This document shows positions 32,901 to 43,086 of a stretch of 64,000 bases of DNA, one piece after another (the stretch's first letter is position 1; every line of letters starts with the position of its first letter). The DNA comes from JAMQPK01 sp035937795 (lineage in GTDB: Bacteria > Acidobacteriota > Vicinamibacteria > Vicinamibacterales > JAMQPK01). Both the position numbers and the translations under genes were made by a program. A model generated the notes under the pieces. It saw nothing but the letters and a program-made list of their open reading frames with translations, made no database searches and was not told the DNA's origin. The stretch is from assembly GCA_035937795.1 (NCBI GenBank), contig DASZHO010000102.1:26122-90121 (forward strand). Direction: 5' to 3'.

Positions 32901-34245
32901 GAGATTCAGATATTCGAAATACACCGGCGATCTGCTCGATGAGATCGATCTCGACGACCTCGTCGAAAAGCTGTCCGACCTGCTGCTGTCGAGCGGGTTT
33001 CACTCGCCGTTCGGCGGCATGTACGGCGAGTCGGAAGACGACCGCACGATGCAGGCGCTGCACGACGCCATCATGGACGCACTATTCAACGGCGGCGTGT
33101 TATCGGAAGAAGCGCTCGACCGGCTGATGGGCGATCCCGCGGACGCCGATCAGGCCGACGCCCGATCGAAGCTCGAGCAGCTCATCCAGGACATCATCGA
33201 CCGGATGATGGAGGAAGGCTTCATCACCGGCGCACCCGATCTGGAGCCCGAAAAAGCCCATCGCCGCGCGCAGGGCACTGGCGGCGAGATGGGTCCCGAC
33301 GCCCCGCCGAGCCGCTTCGAGGTCACGGACAAGAGCCTCGACTTTCTCGGGTACCGCGCGCTGCGCGACCTCCTCGGCTCGCTCGGGAAGAGCAGCCTCG
33401 GCCGGCACGACACGCGCGACCACGCCACGGGCATCGAGACCATCGCGGCGCCAAAGCCCTACGAGTTCGGCGACTCGCTCAATCTCGATCCAAGCAGCAC
33501 GGTCCTCAATGCCGTGAAACGATCGTGCGCGGATCGAGCGTCGGGCGCCGGGACCGGGGAGCCGTTCCGGGCGAATCCCGGGTCCCGAAGCGCGAGTCCC
33601 GACACGCCCGTCATCGACATCCAGTATGAAGACCTGATGGTGAGCCAGGGCGAATATCAAAGCTCGTGCGCCACCGTCCTGATGCTCGACTGCAGCCACA
33701 GCATGATTCTCTACGGCGAAGATCGCTTCACACCTGCCAAGCGCGTGGCACTCGCGCTGGCGAATCTCATCCGCCTGCAGTATCCGGGCGACGCGCTGAA
33801 TGTGGTGCTGTTTCACGACTCAGCGGAAGAAATCCCGTTACGCGAGCTCGGCCGCGTGCGCGTGGGCCCCTACTACACGAACACGCGCGAGGGGCTGAAG
33901 CTGGCGCGCCGCATCCTCGACCGCCAGCGGAAGGACATGCGGCAGATCATCATGATCACCGACGGCAAGCCGTCGGCGCTGACGCAGCCGGACGGCCGCA
34001 TCTACAAGAACGCGTTTGGCCTCGATCCATTCATCGTGTCGGAAACGATCGCCGAGGTCGCCGCGTGCCGCAAGAGCGGCATCATGATCAACACGTTCAT
34101 GCTCGCCCGAGATTACGAGCTGGTCGCGTTCGTCCGCCGCGTCGCCGAAATCTGCCGGGGCAAGGCGTACTTCACCACGCCTTACACGCTGGGACAGTAC
34201 GTGTTGATGGATTACATGGACAAGAAGACACGGACGATACATTAG
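32899..34245 (+). CDS. VWA-domain protein, partner of the AAA+ ATPase
   Basis: A 448-aa protein. The N-terminal half is acidic and helical (DLLDEIDLDDLVEKLSDLLL). The C-terminal half is a von Willebrand A domain with a near-complete MIDAS: LDCSHSM (DxSxS), the later Thr, and IMITDGKPSALTQ. It should couple to the ATPase encoded just before it, in the manner of ChlD/ChlI or MoxR/VWA pairs. Start GTG 32899 gives MRFRYSKYTGD; the upstream AGAAGG that would act as ribosome site is part of the heptanucleotide repeat. A second repeat tract follows the stop. Confidence 0.87.
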   Translation: MRFRYSKYTGDLLDEIDLDDLVEKLSDLLLSSGFHSPFGGMYGESEDDRTMQALHDAIMDALFNGGVLSEEALDRLMGDPADADQADARSKLEQLIQDIIDRMMEEGFITGAPDLEPEKAHRRAQGTGGEMGPDAPPSRFEVTDKSLDFLGYRALRDLLGSLGKSSLGRHDTRDHATGIETIAAPKPYEFGDSLNLDPSSTVLNAVKRSCADRASGAGTGEPFRANPGSRSASPDTPVIDIQYEDLMVSQGEYQSSCATVLMLDCSHSMILYGEDRFTPAKRVALALANLIRLQYPGDALNVVLFHDSAEEIPLRELGRVRVGPYYTNTREGLKLARRILDRQRKDMRQIIMITDGKPSALTQPDGRIYKNAFGLDPFIVSETIAEVAACRKSGIMINTFMLARDYELVAFVRRVAEICRGKAYFTTPYTLGQYVLMDYMDKKTRTIH

Positions 34246-34258
34246 GTGTACCTGGAAG

Positions 34259-34337
34259 GTAAAAGTAAAAAGTGGAAAGTGGAAAGTGGAAAGTAAAAGT
34301 GGAAAGTGAAAAGTAGAAAGTGAAGAGTAGAAGGTAA
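34259..34337. repeat. Heptanucleotide tandem repeat, GTGGAAA/GTAAAAA class
   Basis: About eleven units (GTAAAA, GTAAAAA, GTGGAAA three times, GTAAAA, GTGGAAA, GTGAAAA, GTAGAAA, GTGAAGA, GTAGAAG). They fill nearly all of the gap between the VWA gene and the next start codon. Confidence 0.9.
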
Positions 34338-34346
34338 CGTCAGAAT

Positions 34347-34979
34347 ATGCTGCCGGCGGAAATCCCGCTCTTTCCGTTGCCGAACGTGGTGCTGTTCCCC
34401 ACCGCGCTGCTGCCGCTGCACATCTTCGAGCCTCGATACCGCGCCATGGTGAGCGACGCGCTGGAAGGCGAGCGCTTGATCGGGATGGTCATGCTGCGCC
34501 CGGGGTGGGAAACCAGGTACGAGGGGAACCCGGCTGTTTACCCCGTCGGATGCGCGGGGTTCATCACGCATGCCGACCGGCTGCCCGACGGCCGCTACAA
34601 CATCGTGCTTCGCGGCCTGGAGAAGTTCCGCATCATGCACGAGCGGCGCGCGCGCGATGGCGCGGAGACGTACCGGGTGGCAGGCGTCGAATCCATCATC
34701 GAGGCGGCCGTGCACCGCACCACCGGGGCGCTGAACGACGCGCGCAAGCGGCTCGAACGGTTGATTGCCAAGCGGCTCCATCGCACGGCCGACGAAAGCA
34801 TTCCGAAGGACATCGCGGATGAAGATCTCGTCCATGCGATCGCCCAGCACCTCGAGCCGCTCGAAAAGCAGGCGCTGCTCGAGTGCGACGGCCTGGCGCA
34901 CCGCTGCCATACGCTCATCGAGCTGCTCGAGATGCGGATGATGCCGACGGCCCCGGGCGGAAAAACCCGAATGCACTGA
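34347..34979 (+). CDS. Lon N-terminal (substrate-binding) domain protein
   Basis: A 210-aa protein made only of a LonN/PUA-like domain, without ATPase or protease parts. Diagnostic runs are IPLFPLPNVVLFPTALLPLHIFEPRYRAMV near the start and GRYNIVLRGLEKFRI in the middle. Stand-alone LonN proteins are common but their role is unknown; substrate recognition or adaptor functions are proposed. It is third after the AAA+ and VWA genes. Its last 65 bp overlap the 3' end of the convergent metal ABC permease gene. Confidence 0.9.
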   Translation: MLPAEIPLFPLPNVVLFPTALLPLHIFEPRYRAMVSDALEGERLIGMVMLRPGWETRYEGNPAVYPVGCAGFITHADRLPDGRYNIVLRGLEKFRIMHERRARDGAETYRVAGVESIIEAAVHRTTGALNDARKRLERLIAKRLHRTADESIPKDIADEDLVHAIAQHLEPLEKQALLECDGLAHRCHTLIELLEMRMMPTAPGGKTRMH

Positions 34980-35826
34980 CCGCCAGGGTCAGAAAGAAGA
35001 TCAGGCTCGCCGCCAGCACGACTGCTCCGCCGGTCGGCACCAGAAAGCGCGTCGAAATGCCGAGCCCGCCCGCTCCGGCTACGAACGCCACGACGACGCT
35101 CCACATCAGATAGCTGCGAGAATCGCGCGCGATGTTGCGCGCGGCGGCAGCCGGCACCACCACGAGCGCTTCGACCAGCAGCGCGCCAATCACCTTGATG
35201 CCCACAAGAATGGCGATCGTGAGCACGATGGCAAAGAGGTATTCCAGATAGGCCGAGTCGACCCGCCGCGCGGCCGCGAGCGGCGAGCTGAGGCTGTCGA
35301 GCAGGAGGTCGTTGTAGTGGCGCAGCAGAAGGAGCGTCACGTAAATGCCGGCAACCACCAGCAGCGCCAGGTCCTGGTCGGTCACGGTCAGCAGGCTGCC
35401 GAACAGCACGGCTTCAACCTGGTGCACGTTGAATTGACGCGTGACCGCGACAAGCAGGCAGAGCCCGAGGCCGAGCGTGAGCGCGAGAAACACCCCTATC
35501 AGCGTATCGGGCGGCAGCGTCGAGCGGCGCTTCGCGTACACCATTCCGAGCGTGGCAAGCAGACAGAAGCCGAACATGCCACCATAGGGCGCGTTCAACG
35601 GCTCCCCGAGCAGCAGGCCGACGCACACGCCGGTGATGGCGGCCTGCCCGAGCGCGGCGCTGAAAAACGCCATGCGCCGCGCCACCACGAGATGGCTCAG
35701 CCCACCGAGCAGCGGCGCGAGCAGCAGCACGCATATGAATCCGCGAACAAGAAACGCGTACTGAAAGTCCGCCGGCAACAGCCCGCGCGCGGCGAGCGAG
35801 GCGACCCACGCGTAGAACGGGGTCAT
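34915..35826 (-). CDS. Metal ABC transporter permease (ABC-3 family, ZnuB-like)
   Basis: A 303-aa membrane protein with about eight helices. Family marks are GLSHLVVARRMAFFSAALGQAAITGVCVGLLLG, IGVFLALTLGLG and the late GALLVEALVVVPAAAARNIAR. It forms the zinc or manganese channel together with the ATPase encoded next. ATG 35826 overlaps the ATPase gene's stop by ATGA; the long upstream extension of the frame is antisense noise. The C-terminal ~20 codons overlap the convergent LonN gene. Confidence 0.92.
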   Translation of the reverse strand: MTPFYAWVASLAARGLLPADFQYAFLVRGFICVLLLAPLLGGLSHLVVARRMAFFSAALGQAAITGVCVGLLLGEPLNAPYGGMFGFCLLATLGMVYAKRRSTLPPDTLIGVFLALTLGLGLCLLVAVTRQFNVHQVEAVLFGSLLTVTDQDLALLVVAGIYVTLLLLRHYNDLLLDSLSSPLAAARRVDSAYLEYLFAIVLTIAILVGIKVIGALLVEALVVVPAAAARNIARDSRSYLMWSVVVAFVAGAGGLGISTRFLVPTGGAVVLAASLIFFLTLAVSAFGFFRPGPSASSASRAAR

Positions 35827-36548
35827 ACGCGCGCCGTCCTCTCGCGAACGCCGAACAGCTGACCGGGCGCCGAGGGGTCCGACAGCGTGTCGCCGGCCGA
35901 TCCTTCCGCCACCACGCGCCGATCCAGTACGGTCACTCGATCGGCAAGGCGCCGAAGCTGCACAAAATCGTGCGACACGATGACCATCGTCACGCCGCCC
36001 TTCAGCGTGAGGAGCGTGTCGTCCAGCCAGCGCGCCGCCGTGTCGTCGAGGCCGCCGGACGGCTCGTCGAGAATCAGGAGCTCTGGAATGGGATCGAGCG
36101 CGTTGGCCAACAGCACGCGCCGCAATTCCCCGCCGGACAACACCGACAGCTGGCGGCCGCCGAATCCACTCAAGCCGACGCGATCGAGAAGCAACGAGAT
36201 CCGGCGGCCCGCGGAGGGCGCCACGCCGAAGCACACCGGCCGCCGCTGGCGCGTCAGCGCGAGGAAATCCGACACCGTCACGGGAAGCGTCCGATCGACG
36301 TGAAATGCCTGCGGGACGTACCCGATGCGGCCGCTCTCGTTCCAGTGCGCGACGATACGGCCGGTGAACGGAATCTGGCCGAGGACGGCGGCCAGCAGCG
36401 TGGTTTTGCCGGCGCCGTTTGGTCCGACGATGGCGTGCAGCAACCCGCGCCGAACCGAGAACGACACGTTCGACAGCAGCGTTTCGCTGCCTCGGCGCAC
36501 GGTGAGGCCGGCAACCTCGAGCAGCGAATCGCTCTCGCCGGGCGTCAT
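35823..36548 (-). CDS. Metal ABC transporter ATP-binding protein (ZnuC-like)
   Basis: A 241-aa ATPase with Walker A VGPNGAGKTTL, a Q-loop in YVPQAFHVDR (the YVPQ sequence common in zinc and manganese importers), signature LSGGELRRVLLANAL, Walker B LLILDEPSGGLD and H-loop VIVSHDF. Start and stop both overlap their neighbours by ATGA, so the binding-protein, ATPase and permease genes are tightly coupled. Confidence 0.94.
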   Translation of the reverse strand: MTPGESDSLLEVAGLTVRRGSETLLSNVSFSVRRGLLHAIVGPNGAGKTTLLAAVLGQIPFTGRIVAHWNESGRIGYVPQAFHVDRTLPVTVSDFLALTRQRRPVCFGVAPSAGRRISLLLDRVGLSGFGGRQLSVLSGGELRRVLLANALDPIPELLILDEPSGGLDDTAARWLDDTLLTLKGGVTMVIVSHDFVQLRRLADRVTVLDRRVVAEGSAGDTLSDPSAPGQLFGVRERTARV

Positions 36549-37471
36549 GCCTCCGTAACCAGCGCGCGAATCATTGTGTCGACGTTTTTCTGCATCTCGC
36601 GCTCGAATTTGTCCGCGGTGAATTGCCCCGACGCGATGTGGCTGATGATGTAGACCTTCACGTGGGCTTCGTCCTGCAGCACCTTCAACATCTGCGGCGG
36701 GAACGTCTCTTCGCTGAAGACAACCTTGATTTTTTCGCGCTGCAGCAGCTTCACCATGTCGCGCAGCTCGCCGGCCGAGGGGGTCAAACCGTGCGCCGGC
36801 TGCACCACGCCCGCCACTTCCAGCCCGAATTCCTGCAGCAGGTAGCCGTAGCCGTCGTGCACCGTCACGACGCGCGTGATCTTCGCCTCCGCCAGCTGTG
36901 CGGCGGCCTTCGCCTTGATCAGGCGCAACCGCCTGGCATAGTCGGCCGCATTCTGCTGGAGCGCAACGGCGTCCAGGGGGCGCAACTTCGCTATGGCTCT
37001 CTCGATGGCGTAGGTCTGCTGAATGGCGTTGGTAAACGATATGAACGTGTGCGAGTTCACACCCGTGCCGTGCACGGAGTGAATCTGCGGCGTTTCCTCG
37101 TTCACGCGAACCACCACGACGTGCGCGTTGCCCGATGCCTTCAGCATGGGAACAATGAAGTCGTCGTGACCGATGCCGTTCACCACGATCACATCGAGGT
37201 CGACGAGCTTCTTGATGTCTTCGGGCCGCGGCTGATAGTCGCCGGCGTCGATTTCGCCCGGCAGGATCGGACGAACTTCGTAGCCCGGAAGGTTTCCGAC
37301 GACGTTCCTGGTCCAGGAGTAGTACGGATGAAGCGTCACGCCGATCTTGAGCGGCCGCGGGGACTGCGACTGAGCGGACGCGGATGCAGGTAGAAAGCAG
37401 AAAGAAAGTAGAAAGGAGAAAGTGGAAAGGAGAAAGTAACTAGAAGATGTTTTGCAGGTGTTATTGCGCAT
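36545..37471 (-). CDS. Zinc/manganese ABC transporter substrate-binding protein (ZnuA-like)
   Basis: A 308-aa cluster A-I binding protein. The mature part has IGVTLHPYYSWTRNVVG, NGIGHDDFI, the HSVHGTGVNSHTF region and VVTVHDGYGYLLQEFGLE, which provide His ligands; there is no long His-rich loop. The signal peptide core (FLLSTFSFLLSFCFLPAS) is encoded almost wholly by a heptanucleotide repeat (37390-37438). There is no later in-frame Met before the mature domain, so this start is needed for export. The start overlaps the previous gene's end by 11 bp. The metal (Zn or Mn) cannot be settled from sequence. Confidence 0.92.
   Translation of the reverse strand: MRNNTCKTSSSYFLLSTFSFLLSFCFLPASASAQSQSPRPLKIGVTLHPYYSWTRNVVGNLPGYEVRPILPGEIDAGDYQPRPEDIKKLVDLDVIVVNGIGHDDFIVPMLKASGNAHVVVVRVNEETPQIHSVHGTGVNSHTFISFTNAIQQTYAIERAIAKLRPLDAVALQQNAADYARRLRLIKAKAAAQLAEAKITRVVTVHDGYGYLLQEFGLEVAGVVQPAHGLTPSAGELRDMVKLLQREKIKVVFSEETFPPQMLKVLQDEAHVKVYIISHIASGQFTADKFEREMQKNVDTMIRALVTEA
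37390..37438. repeat. Heptanucleotide repeat (GTAGAAA/GGAGAAA class) inside the ZnuA-like signal peptide
   Basis: Minus-strand units are TTTCTCC, TTTCCAC, TTTCTCC, TTTCTAC, then TTTC, TTTCTGC and TTTCTAC. Because 7 nt times 3 is 21 nt, the translation repeats every seven residues (FLLSTFS, FLLSFCF). Confidence 0.85.
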
Positions 37472-38090
37472 AGGTTCCTATCAGCCACTGCGTCCAACCT
37501 TCGTTCTGCGGGAGCGGCGTGACCGCAAAGCCGGTGGCGCGCGATTTTTCCGGCACCTGCCAAATAGACACGTGCAGCGTCGTCCCATCCGGAAGCCGAT
37601 GATGGGTCTCGTCGTTCGGCGCTGGATCCGGCGGCGCTCCAGCCTCCGGCTCGATCACCAGAAGCAGCCACGCCGATGCGGACGGCGTGGACGGGATGCC
37701 GACGTAATTCACGGTCGTCCCCTGCACGAGGGTCGTCCACCGGTACGTGGCATCCTTGCGCGTGGGATCCGGCGCGAACGGCGGAATGCCTTGGGCCGCC
37801 AGCGCGGCGGCATCCGGCCACCGCCCGCTCGTGGCGCGAGCACGCTCGGCCTCGAGGAGTCCTTCGCGGAGCTCGCGGAACATTCTCTGTTCGGCCGGCG
37901 GGGCGTCGCGCACGAGATTCTGGAACGGCAGCAGATCGTTCGGGCGCGCGCCGGTGCCAGCCTGGCCTCCGAAAGACGGGCGGAACAGATACGCCGCCAC
38001 GATGGCCACGATCGCCGCAGCCATCTTCAGGACATTGAGCGTTTCGGCCCGCACGGATGGCGGACGAATCTCGACGGATCGGGCGGTCAT
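37461..38090 (-). CDS. Membrane-anchored protein of unknown function in the metal ABC operon
   Basis: A 209-aa protein. A short basic cytoplasmic N-terminus (with RAETLNVL) precedes one membrane helix (MAAAIVAIVAAYLF) and a mainly beta-rich external domain (YRWTTLVQGTTVNYVGIP to HVSIWQVPEKSRATGFAVTP). It resembles the DUF6162-type proteins seen next to zinc importers, but I am not certain of that. Its start overlaps the ypdA stop (ATGA) and its end overlaps the start of the binding-protein gene, so it is made with the importer. A role in metal delivery or sensing is inferred. Confidence 0.75.
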   Translation of the reverse strand: MTARSVEIRPPSVRAETLNVLKMAAAIVAIVAAYLFRPSFGGQAGTGARPNDLLPFQNLVRDAPPAEQRMFRELREGLLEAERARATSGRWPDAAALAAQGIPPFAPDPTRKDATYRWTTLVQGTTVNYVGIPSTPSASAWLLLVIEPEAGAPPDPAPNDETHHRLPDGTTLHVSIWQVPEKSRATGFAVTPLPQNEGWTQWLIGTYAQ

Positions 38091-39097
38091 TTTGTCGCGT
38101 GTTTTCCGAGTCTTTCTGCGATCACATTGACGATCGTTTCTCCGTGGAACCGGCCGTTTTCGATGAAGATATTCGACGTGTCCTTGCCGCAAATGGCGCC
38201 GCCGGCCAGAAAGATGCCGCGCACGTTGGTCTCGAACGTCGACGGGTTCAGCTCCGGCGTCAGCGAGTCTTTCTGCAGCCGGATCCCCGCGCGGCGATAC
38301 AAATCGCCATCGGGGTGATACCCGGTCAGCAGAAATACCGCGTCGGCCGGCATCTCCTCGGTACTGCCGTTGCGCTCGATCACCACCGCCGCCGGGCGGA
38401 TCTCGACGAGCCGCGAGTTGAACAGGGCGGCGATCGAGGCTTCCTTGATACGGTTTTCGATGTCGGGCCGGACCCAGTACTTGATGCTGGGCTTCAGCTC
38501 AGGCCGCCGAACGACCATCGTGACGTGGGCGCCCGAGCGGAAGAGCTCGAGCGCCGTCTCCGCGGCTGAATTGCCGCCACCGACGATGACCACCTTCTTG
38601 CGGTAATAGCCGTGAGGCTCGGTGTAGTAATGAAACACGTGCGGTAGATCTTCCCCCGGCACGCCGACGACGTTCGGATGGTCGAAGTAGCCGACCGCGA
38701 GCACGACGTTGCGGCTGTGGCGGATGCGGCGCACCCCTTTGCGCGAGCGGGTCTCGACGGCAAAAATTTCCTGGCGATCGGGCCCGGGCTCGCGCTCGAT
38801 GCCGAAGACTTCCTCCTCGAATTCGATCTGGAGACCGAAGGTATCGGTGACCCGGCGGTAATAGCGAAGCGCTTCGAGCCGGGTCGGCTTGTCGTACGGG
38901 GACACCAGCGGCAGCCCGCCGATCTCGAGCAGCTCCGGCGTGGTGAAAAAGATCATGTTCACCGGAAACCTGAAAATCGAATTGACGAGCACTCCCTTCT
39001 CGACAATGGAATAGTCGAGGCCGAACCGCTTGGCGGCAATACCCGCGGCGAGCCCAGCCGGCCCCGCTCCCACGATGGCGATGTCCCGAATCTGCAT
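38087..39097 (-). CDS. YpdA-family putative bacillithiol disulfide reductase
   Basis: A 336-aa flavoprotein. FAD motif IAIVGAGPAGLAAGIAAKRFG, the YpdA-typical VNSIFRFPVNMIFFTTPELLEIGGLP, NADPH-binding VVIVGGGNSAAETALELFRSG, and a late FAD-contact FLAGGAICGKDTSNIFIENGRFHG. YpdA (Bdr) recycles oxidised bacillithiol, which suggests this organism uses bacillithiol, a thiol that buffers zinc in Bacillus. It is first gene of the zinc importer operon, a fitting link. Confidence 0.9.
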   Translation of the reverse strand: MQIRDIAIVGAGPAGLAAGIAAKRFGLDYSIVEKGVLVNSIFRFPVNMIFFTTPELLEIGGLPLVSPYDKPTRLEALRYYRRVTDTFGLQIEFEEEVFGIEREPGPDRQEIFAVETRSRKGVRRIRHSRNVVLAVGYFDHPNVVGVPGEDLPHVFHYYTEPHGYYRKKVVIVGGGNSAAETALELFRSGAHVTMVVRRPELKPSIKYWVRPDIENRIKEASIAALFNSRLVEIRPAAVVIERNGSTEEMPADAVFLLTGYHPDGDLYRRAGIRLQKDSLTPELNPSTFETNVRGIFLAGGAICGKDTSNIFIENGRFHGETIVNVIAERLGKHATK

Positions 39098-39121
39098 GAG
39101 ACCTCTGATTTTTACACACCC

Positions 39122-39153
39122 CCCGGCCGGCGGTCATGGACCCTCCGGCCGGG
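39122..39153. other. 9-bp perfect stem-loop upstream of the radical SAM gene
   Basis: CCCGGCCGG (39122-39130) pairs exactly with CCGGCCGGG (39145-39153) across a 14-nt loop. It lies in the 178-bp gap between divergent ypdA and the radical SAM gene. No T-run follows, so an operator or structured leader is as likely as a terminator. Confidence 0.5.
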
Positions 39154-39275
39154 AGACCGGGCCGGTCGGCCCAGTCTACGGCCAGCTCAGCGCCCATATG
39201 GCCAATTAAGCCAAAAAATGCCCGCAAATCAGCGTCCTGTCGATATCATGTCCAGGTTTTCAAGGAGCTGACTGA

Positions 39276-41367
<2,092 letters not shown>

Positions 41368-41372
<5 letters not shown>

Positions 41373-41460
41373 AGTTAAAAGTTAAAAGTAGAAAGTTAAA
41401 AGTAGAAGGTTAAAAGTAAAAGTTAAAAGTTAAAAGTAAAAGTTAAAAGTAGAAAGTAAA
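41368..41460. repeat. Heptanucleotide tandem repeat, GTTAAAA/GTAGAAA class
   Basis: About thirteen units (GTTAAAA repeatedly, with GTAGAAA, GTAGAAG and 6-nt GTAAAA variants). It begins at the radical SAM stop and runs directly into a terminator hairpin. Confidence 0.92.
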
Positions 41461-41494
41461 GGCGGGAACCGAGCGTCGGGCCCGCCTTTTTTTT
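41461..41494 (+). terminator. Rho-independent terminator
   Basis: GGCGGG (41461-41466) pairs with CCCGCC (41481-41486) and is followed by eight T. It ends the radical SAM transcript; its T-run touches the 3' end of the convergent GT39-like gene (41493). Confidence 0.8.
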
Positions 41495-43070
41495 ACCTGG
41501 TGCGAAGCGGCCAGAGGTACTCCGTCACGAACTTGTCGCCGCGCTGGTATCGTGCGCGGTCGGCCGGATCGTAAATTCTCACCACGCGATCGACCTCGTA
41601 CTTCGGCGGCCAGTCCAGTTTGCCGATCGCCGAGCGCGCCGCGAAGCGCTCGCGGAATCGCGGTTCCTCCCACGACTCCACCAGAATGAACGGCTGATGG
41701 CCATGCTGGGAGAGCCATTCCAGCGCGCGGTCGAGCCACGCCGGATCGAGCGCCTCCCACACGATCGCTTCCTTGCGCGCGTGAAATCTGATCGCCCCGC
41801 TGTCCCATGTGGTGAGAATCGCGGCATCGGCCGGCAGCCGATCGCGCGCCGCGACGCCGGCGCTGCGATAACGCTGCTCGAGCGCCTGCATATCGAACGC
41901 GAAGCGCTCGCGCGCCAGCCTCACGCCATTCAAGCCAAAAACGGCCATGCCGAACAGCACCACGAAGACGCCGACCTTGCCGCCTCCACGCAGCATCAGG
42001 ATCGTCGCCGCCGCACTCGCCAGCACCAGCAGCAGCGTGATCGCGGGCAGCAAAAACCTCAGGTACGACCAGTCGTCGAATGGTGTGTAGGCCAAGTAGA
42101 TCGCAGCGGTGGCCGCGATCAGGCAGAGAGCCAGCGATGCGGGCCGCCGCCGGTGACCGTCAACGACAAGGGGCGCCAGAACACCCAGCAGGATGAGAGG
42201 GGTCTCGGTCTGGATCAGCCAGCCGCTGTAGCGCGCGGCGTTGGTTGGGATGTTCGCGAGGCTGAATAAATTGCCCAGCTGGCCGTAGCCCGATCGCAGC
42301 GGTCCGCCGTAGAGCCGGGCGTTCAGGTACAAAACCGCGACCGCGGAAGGAAGCGCCGCAAGACAGAAGGCGACTCCGGGCTTTGGGCTCAGGGCTTTGG
42401 GCTCCGGGTTCAGGGCTTTGGGCTCCGGGATTCGATCGGTCAAAACAAAAACGCCTGAGACGAGGGCCAGCGGGAGAAGATTCGGTCGCACGAGCAACGC
42501 AAGGCCGCAGCAAGCTCCAGCCAACCCCGGGCGGCGAAAGAGCACCGCCACGTACACCGCCATCCACAAGGCGGCCGTGGTGATGTCGTTCATCGGCTGA
42601 ACGACCTGGAAGAGCACGATCGGGCTGGTCGCGACGAGGGTGGCCGACATTGCTCCGGCGAGGGGGCCCGCAAGCGCGCGGCCTGCGAGAAAGGCCAGCC
42701 ATACCAGCAACGCGCCGGCGATCGGCGTCGCGGAGAACAAGGCGTCCGGTCCGCCGAGCGCGGCCATCGGCGCGATCAGCAGCGAGAACCCCGGAGCGCA
42801 GACCGGAGCGGCCGCGGCGGGTTTTGATTGGGACGGAACAAATCCACCTGGCGCAAAGGTCCTGGAAGCATCGGGCCACGGAACCTGGGATTCGAGCGCG
42901 CTCGATGGCTGCAGCGTGCCCGATGCGAACGCCCGGGCCATCAGCGCGTAGCAGGACGAGTCGGAGCCGCCCGCGGCGTAGGTGCCCCGGAGGAAGCCCA
43001 CAGCCGCAATCGCGATCGCGGCGACGATCGCAATGCCTGCAAACAGGCTGCTGACGGTCCGGCTGAACAT
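41493..43070 (-). CDS. GT39/ArnT-like multi-pass membrane glycosyltransferase
   Basis: A 525-aa protein with ~10 membrane helices and an extracytoplasmic C-terminal domain. The first loop holds GGSDSSCYALMARAFA (Asp in the place of the GT39 catalytic acidic residue) and a Pro-rich stretch. Helices include IAGALLVWLAFLAGRALAGPLAG. It would use a polyprenyl-phosphate sugar donor, fitting the GT2 gene just upstream. The segment PEPKALNPEPKALSPKP is encoded by an in-frame heptanucleotide repeat (42378-42426). The chosen start (43070) opens directly with a membrane helix. Confidence 0.82.
   Translation of the reverse strand: MFSRTVSSLFAGIAIVAAIAIAAVGFLRGTYAAGGSDSSCYALMARAFASGTLQPSSALESQVPWPDASRTFAPGGFVPSQSKPAAAAPVCAPGFSLLIAPMAALGGPDALFSATPIAGALLVWLAFLAGRALAGPLAGAMSATLVATSPIVLFQVVQPMNDITTAALWMAVYVAVLFRRPGLAGACCGLALLVRPNLLPLALVSGVFVLTDRIPEPKALNPEPKALSPKPGVAFCLAALPSAVAVLYLNARLYGGPLRSGYGQLGNLFSLANIPTNAARYSGWLIQTETPLILLGVLAPLVVDGHRRRPASLALCLIAATAAIYLAYTPFDDWSYLRFLLPAITLLLVLASAAATILMLRGGGKVGVFVVLFGMAVFGLNGVRLARERFAFDMQALEQRYRSAGVAARDRLPADAAILTTWDSGAIRFHARKEAIVWEALDPAWLDRALEWLSQHGHQPFILVESWEEPRFRERFAARSAIGKLDWPPKYEVDRVVRIYDPADRARYQRGDKFVTEYLWPLRTR
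42378..42426. repeat. Heptanucleotide repeat inside a coding region, GGGCTTT/GGGCTCC class
   Basis: Seven units (GGGCTTT, GGGCTCA, GGGCTTT, GGGCTCC, GGGTTCA, GGGCTTT, GGGCTCC). On the minus strand they encode a Pro/Lys/Ala repeat of period seven inside a predicted loop of the GT39-like protein. Confidence 0.9.
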
Positions 43071-43086
43071 GGTTGTGGCCCGCCCA

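Noticed and set aside
35827..36234. N-terminal extension of the metal ABC permease
   Set aside because: It overlaps the ATPase gene in another frame and is low in hydrophobicity; ATG 35826 has the ATGA coupling.
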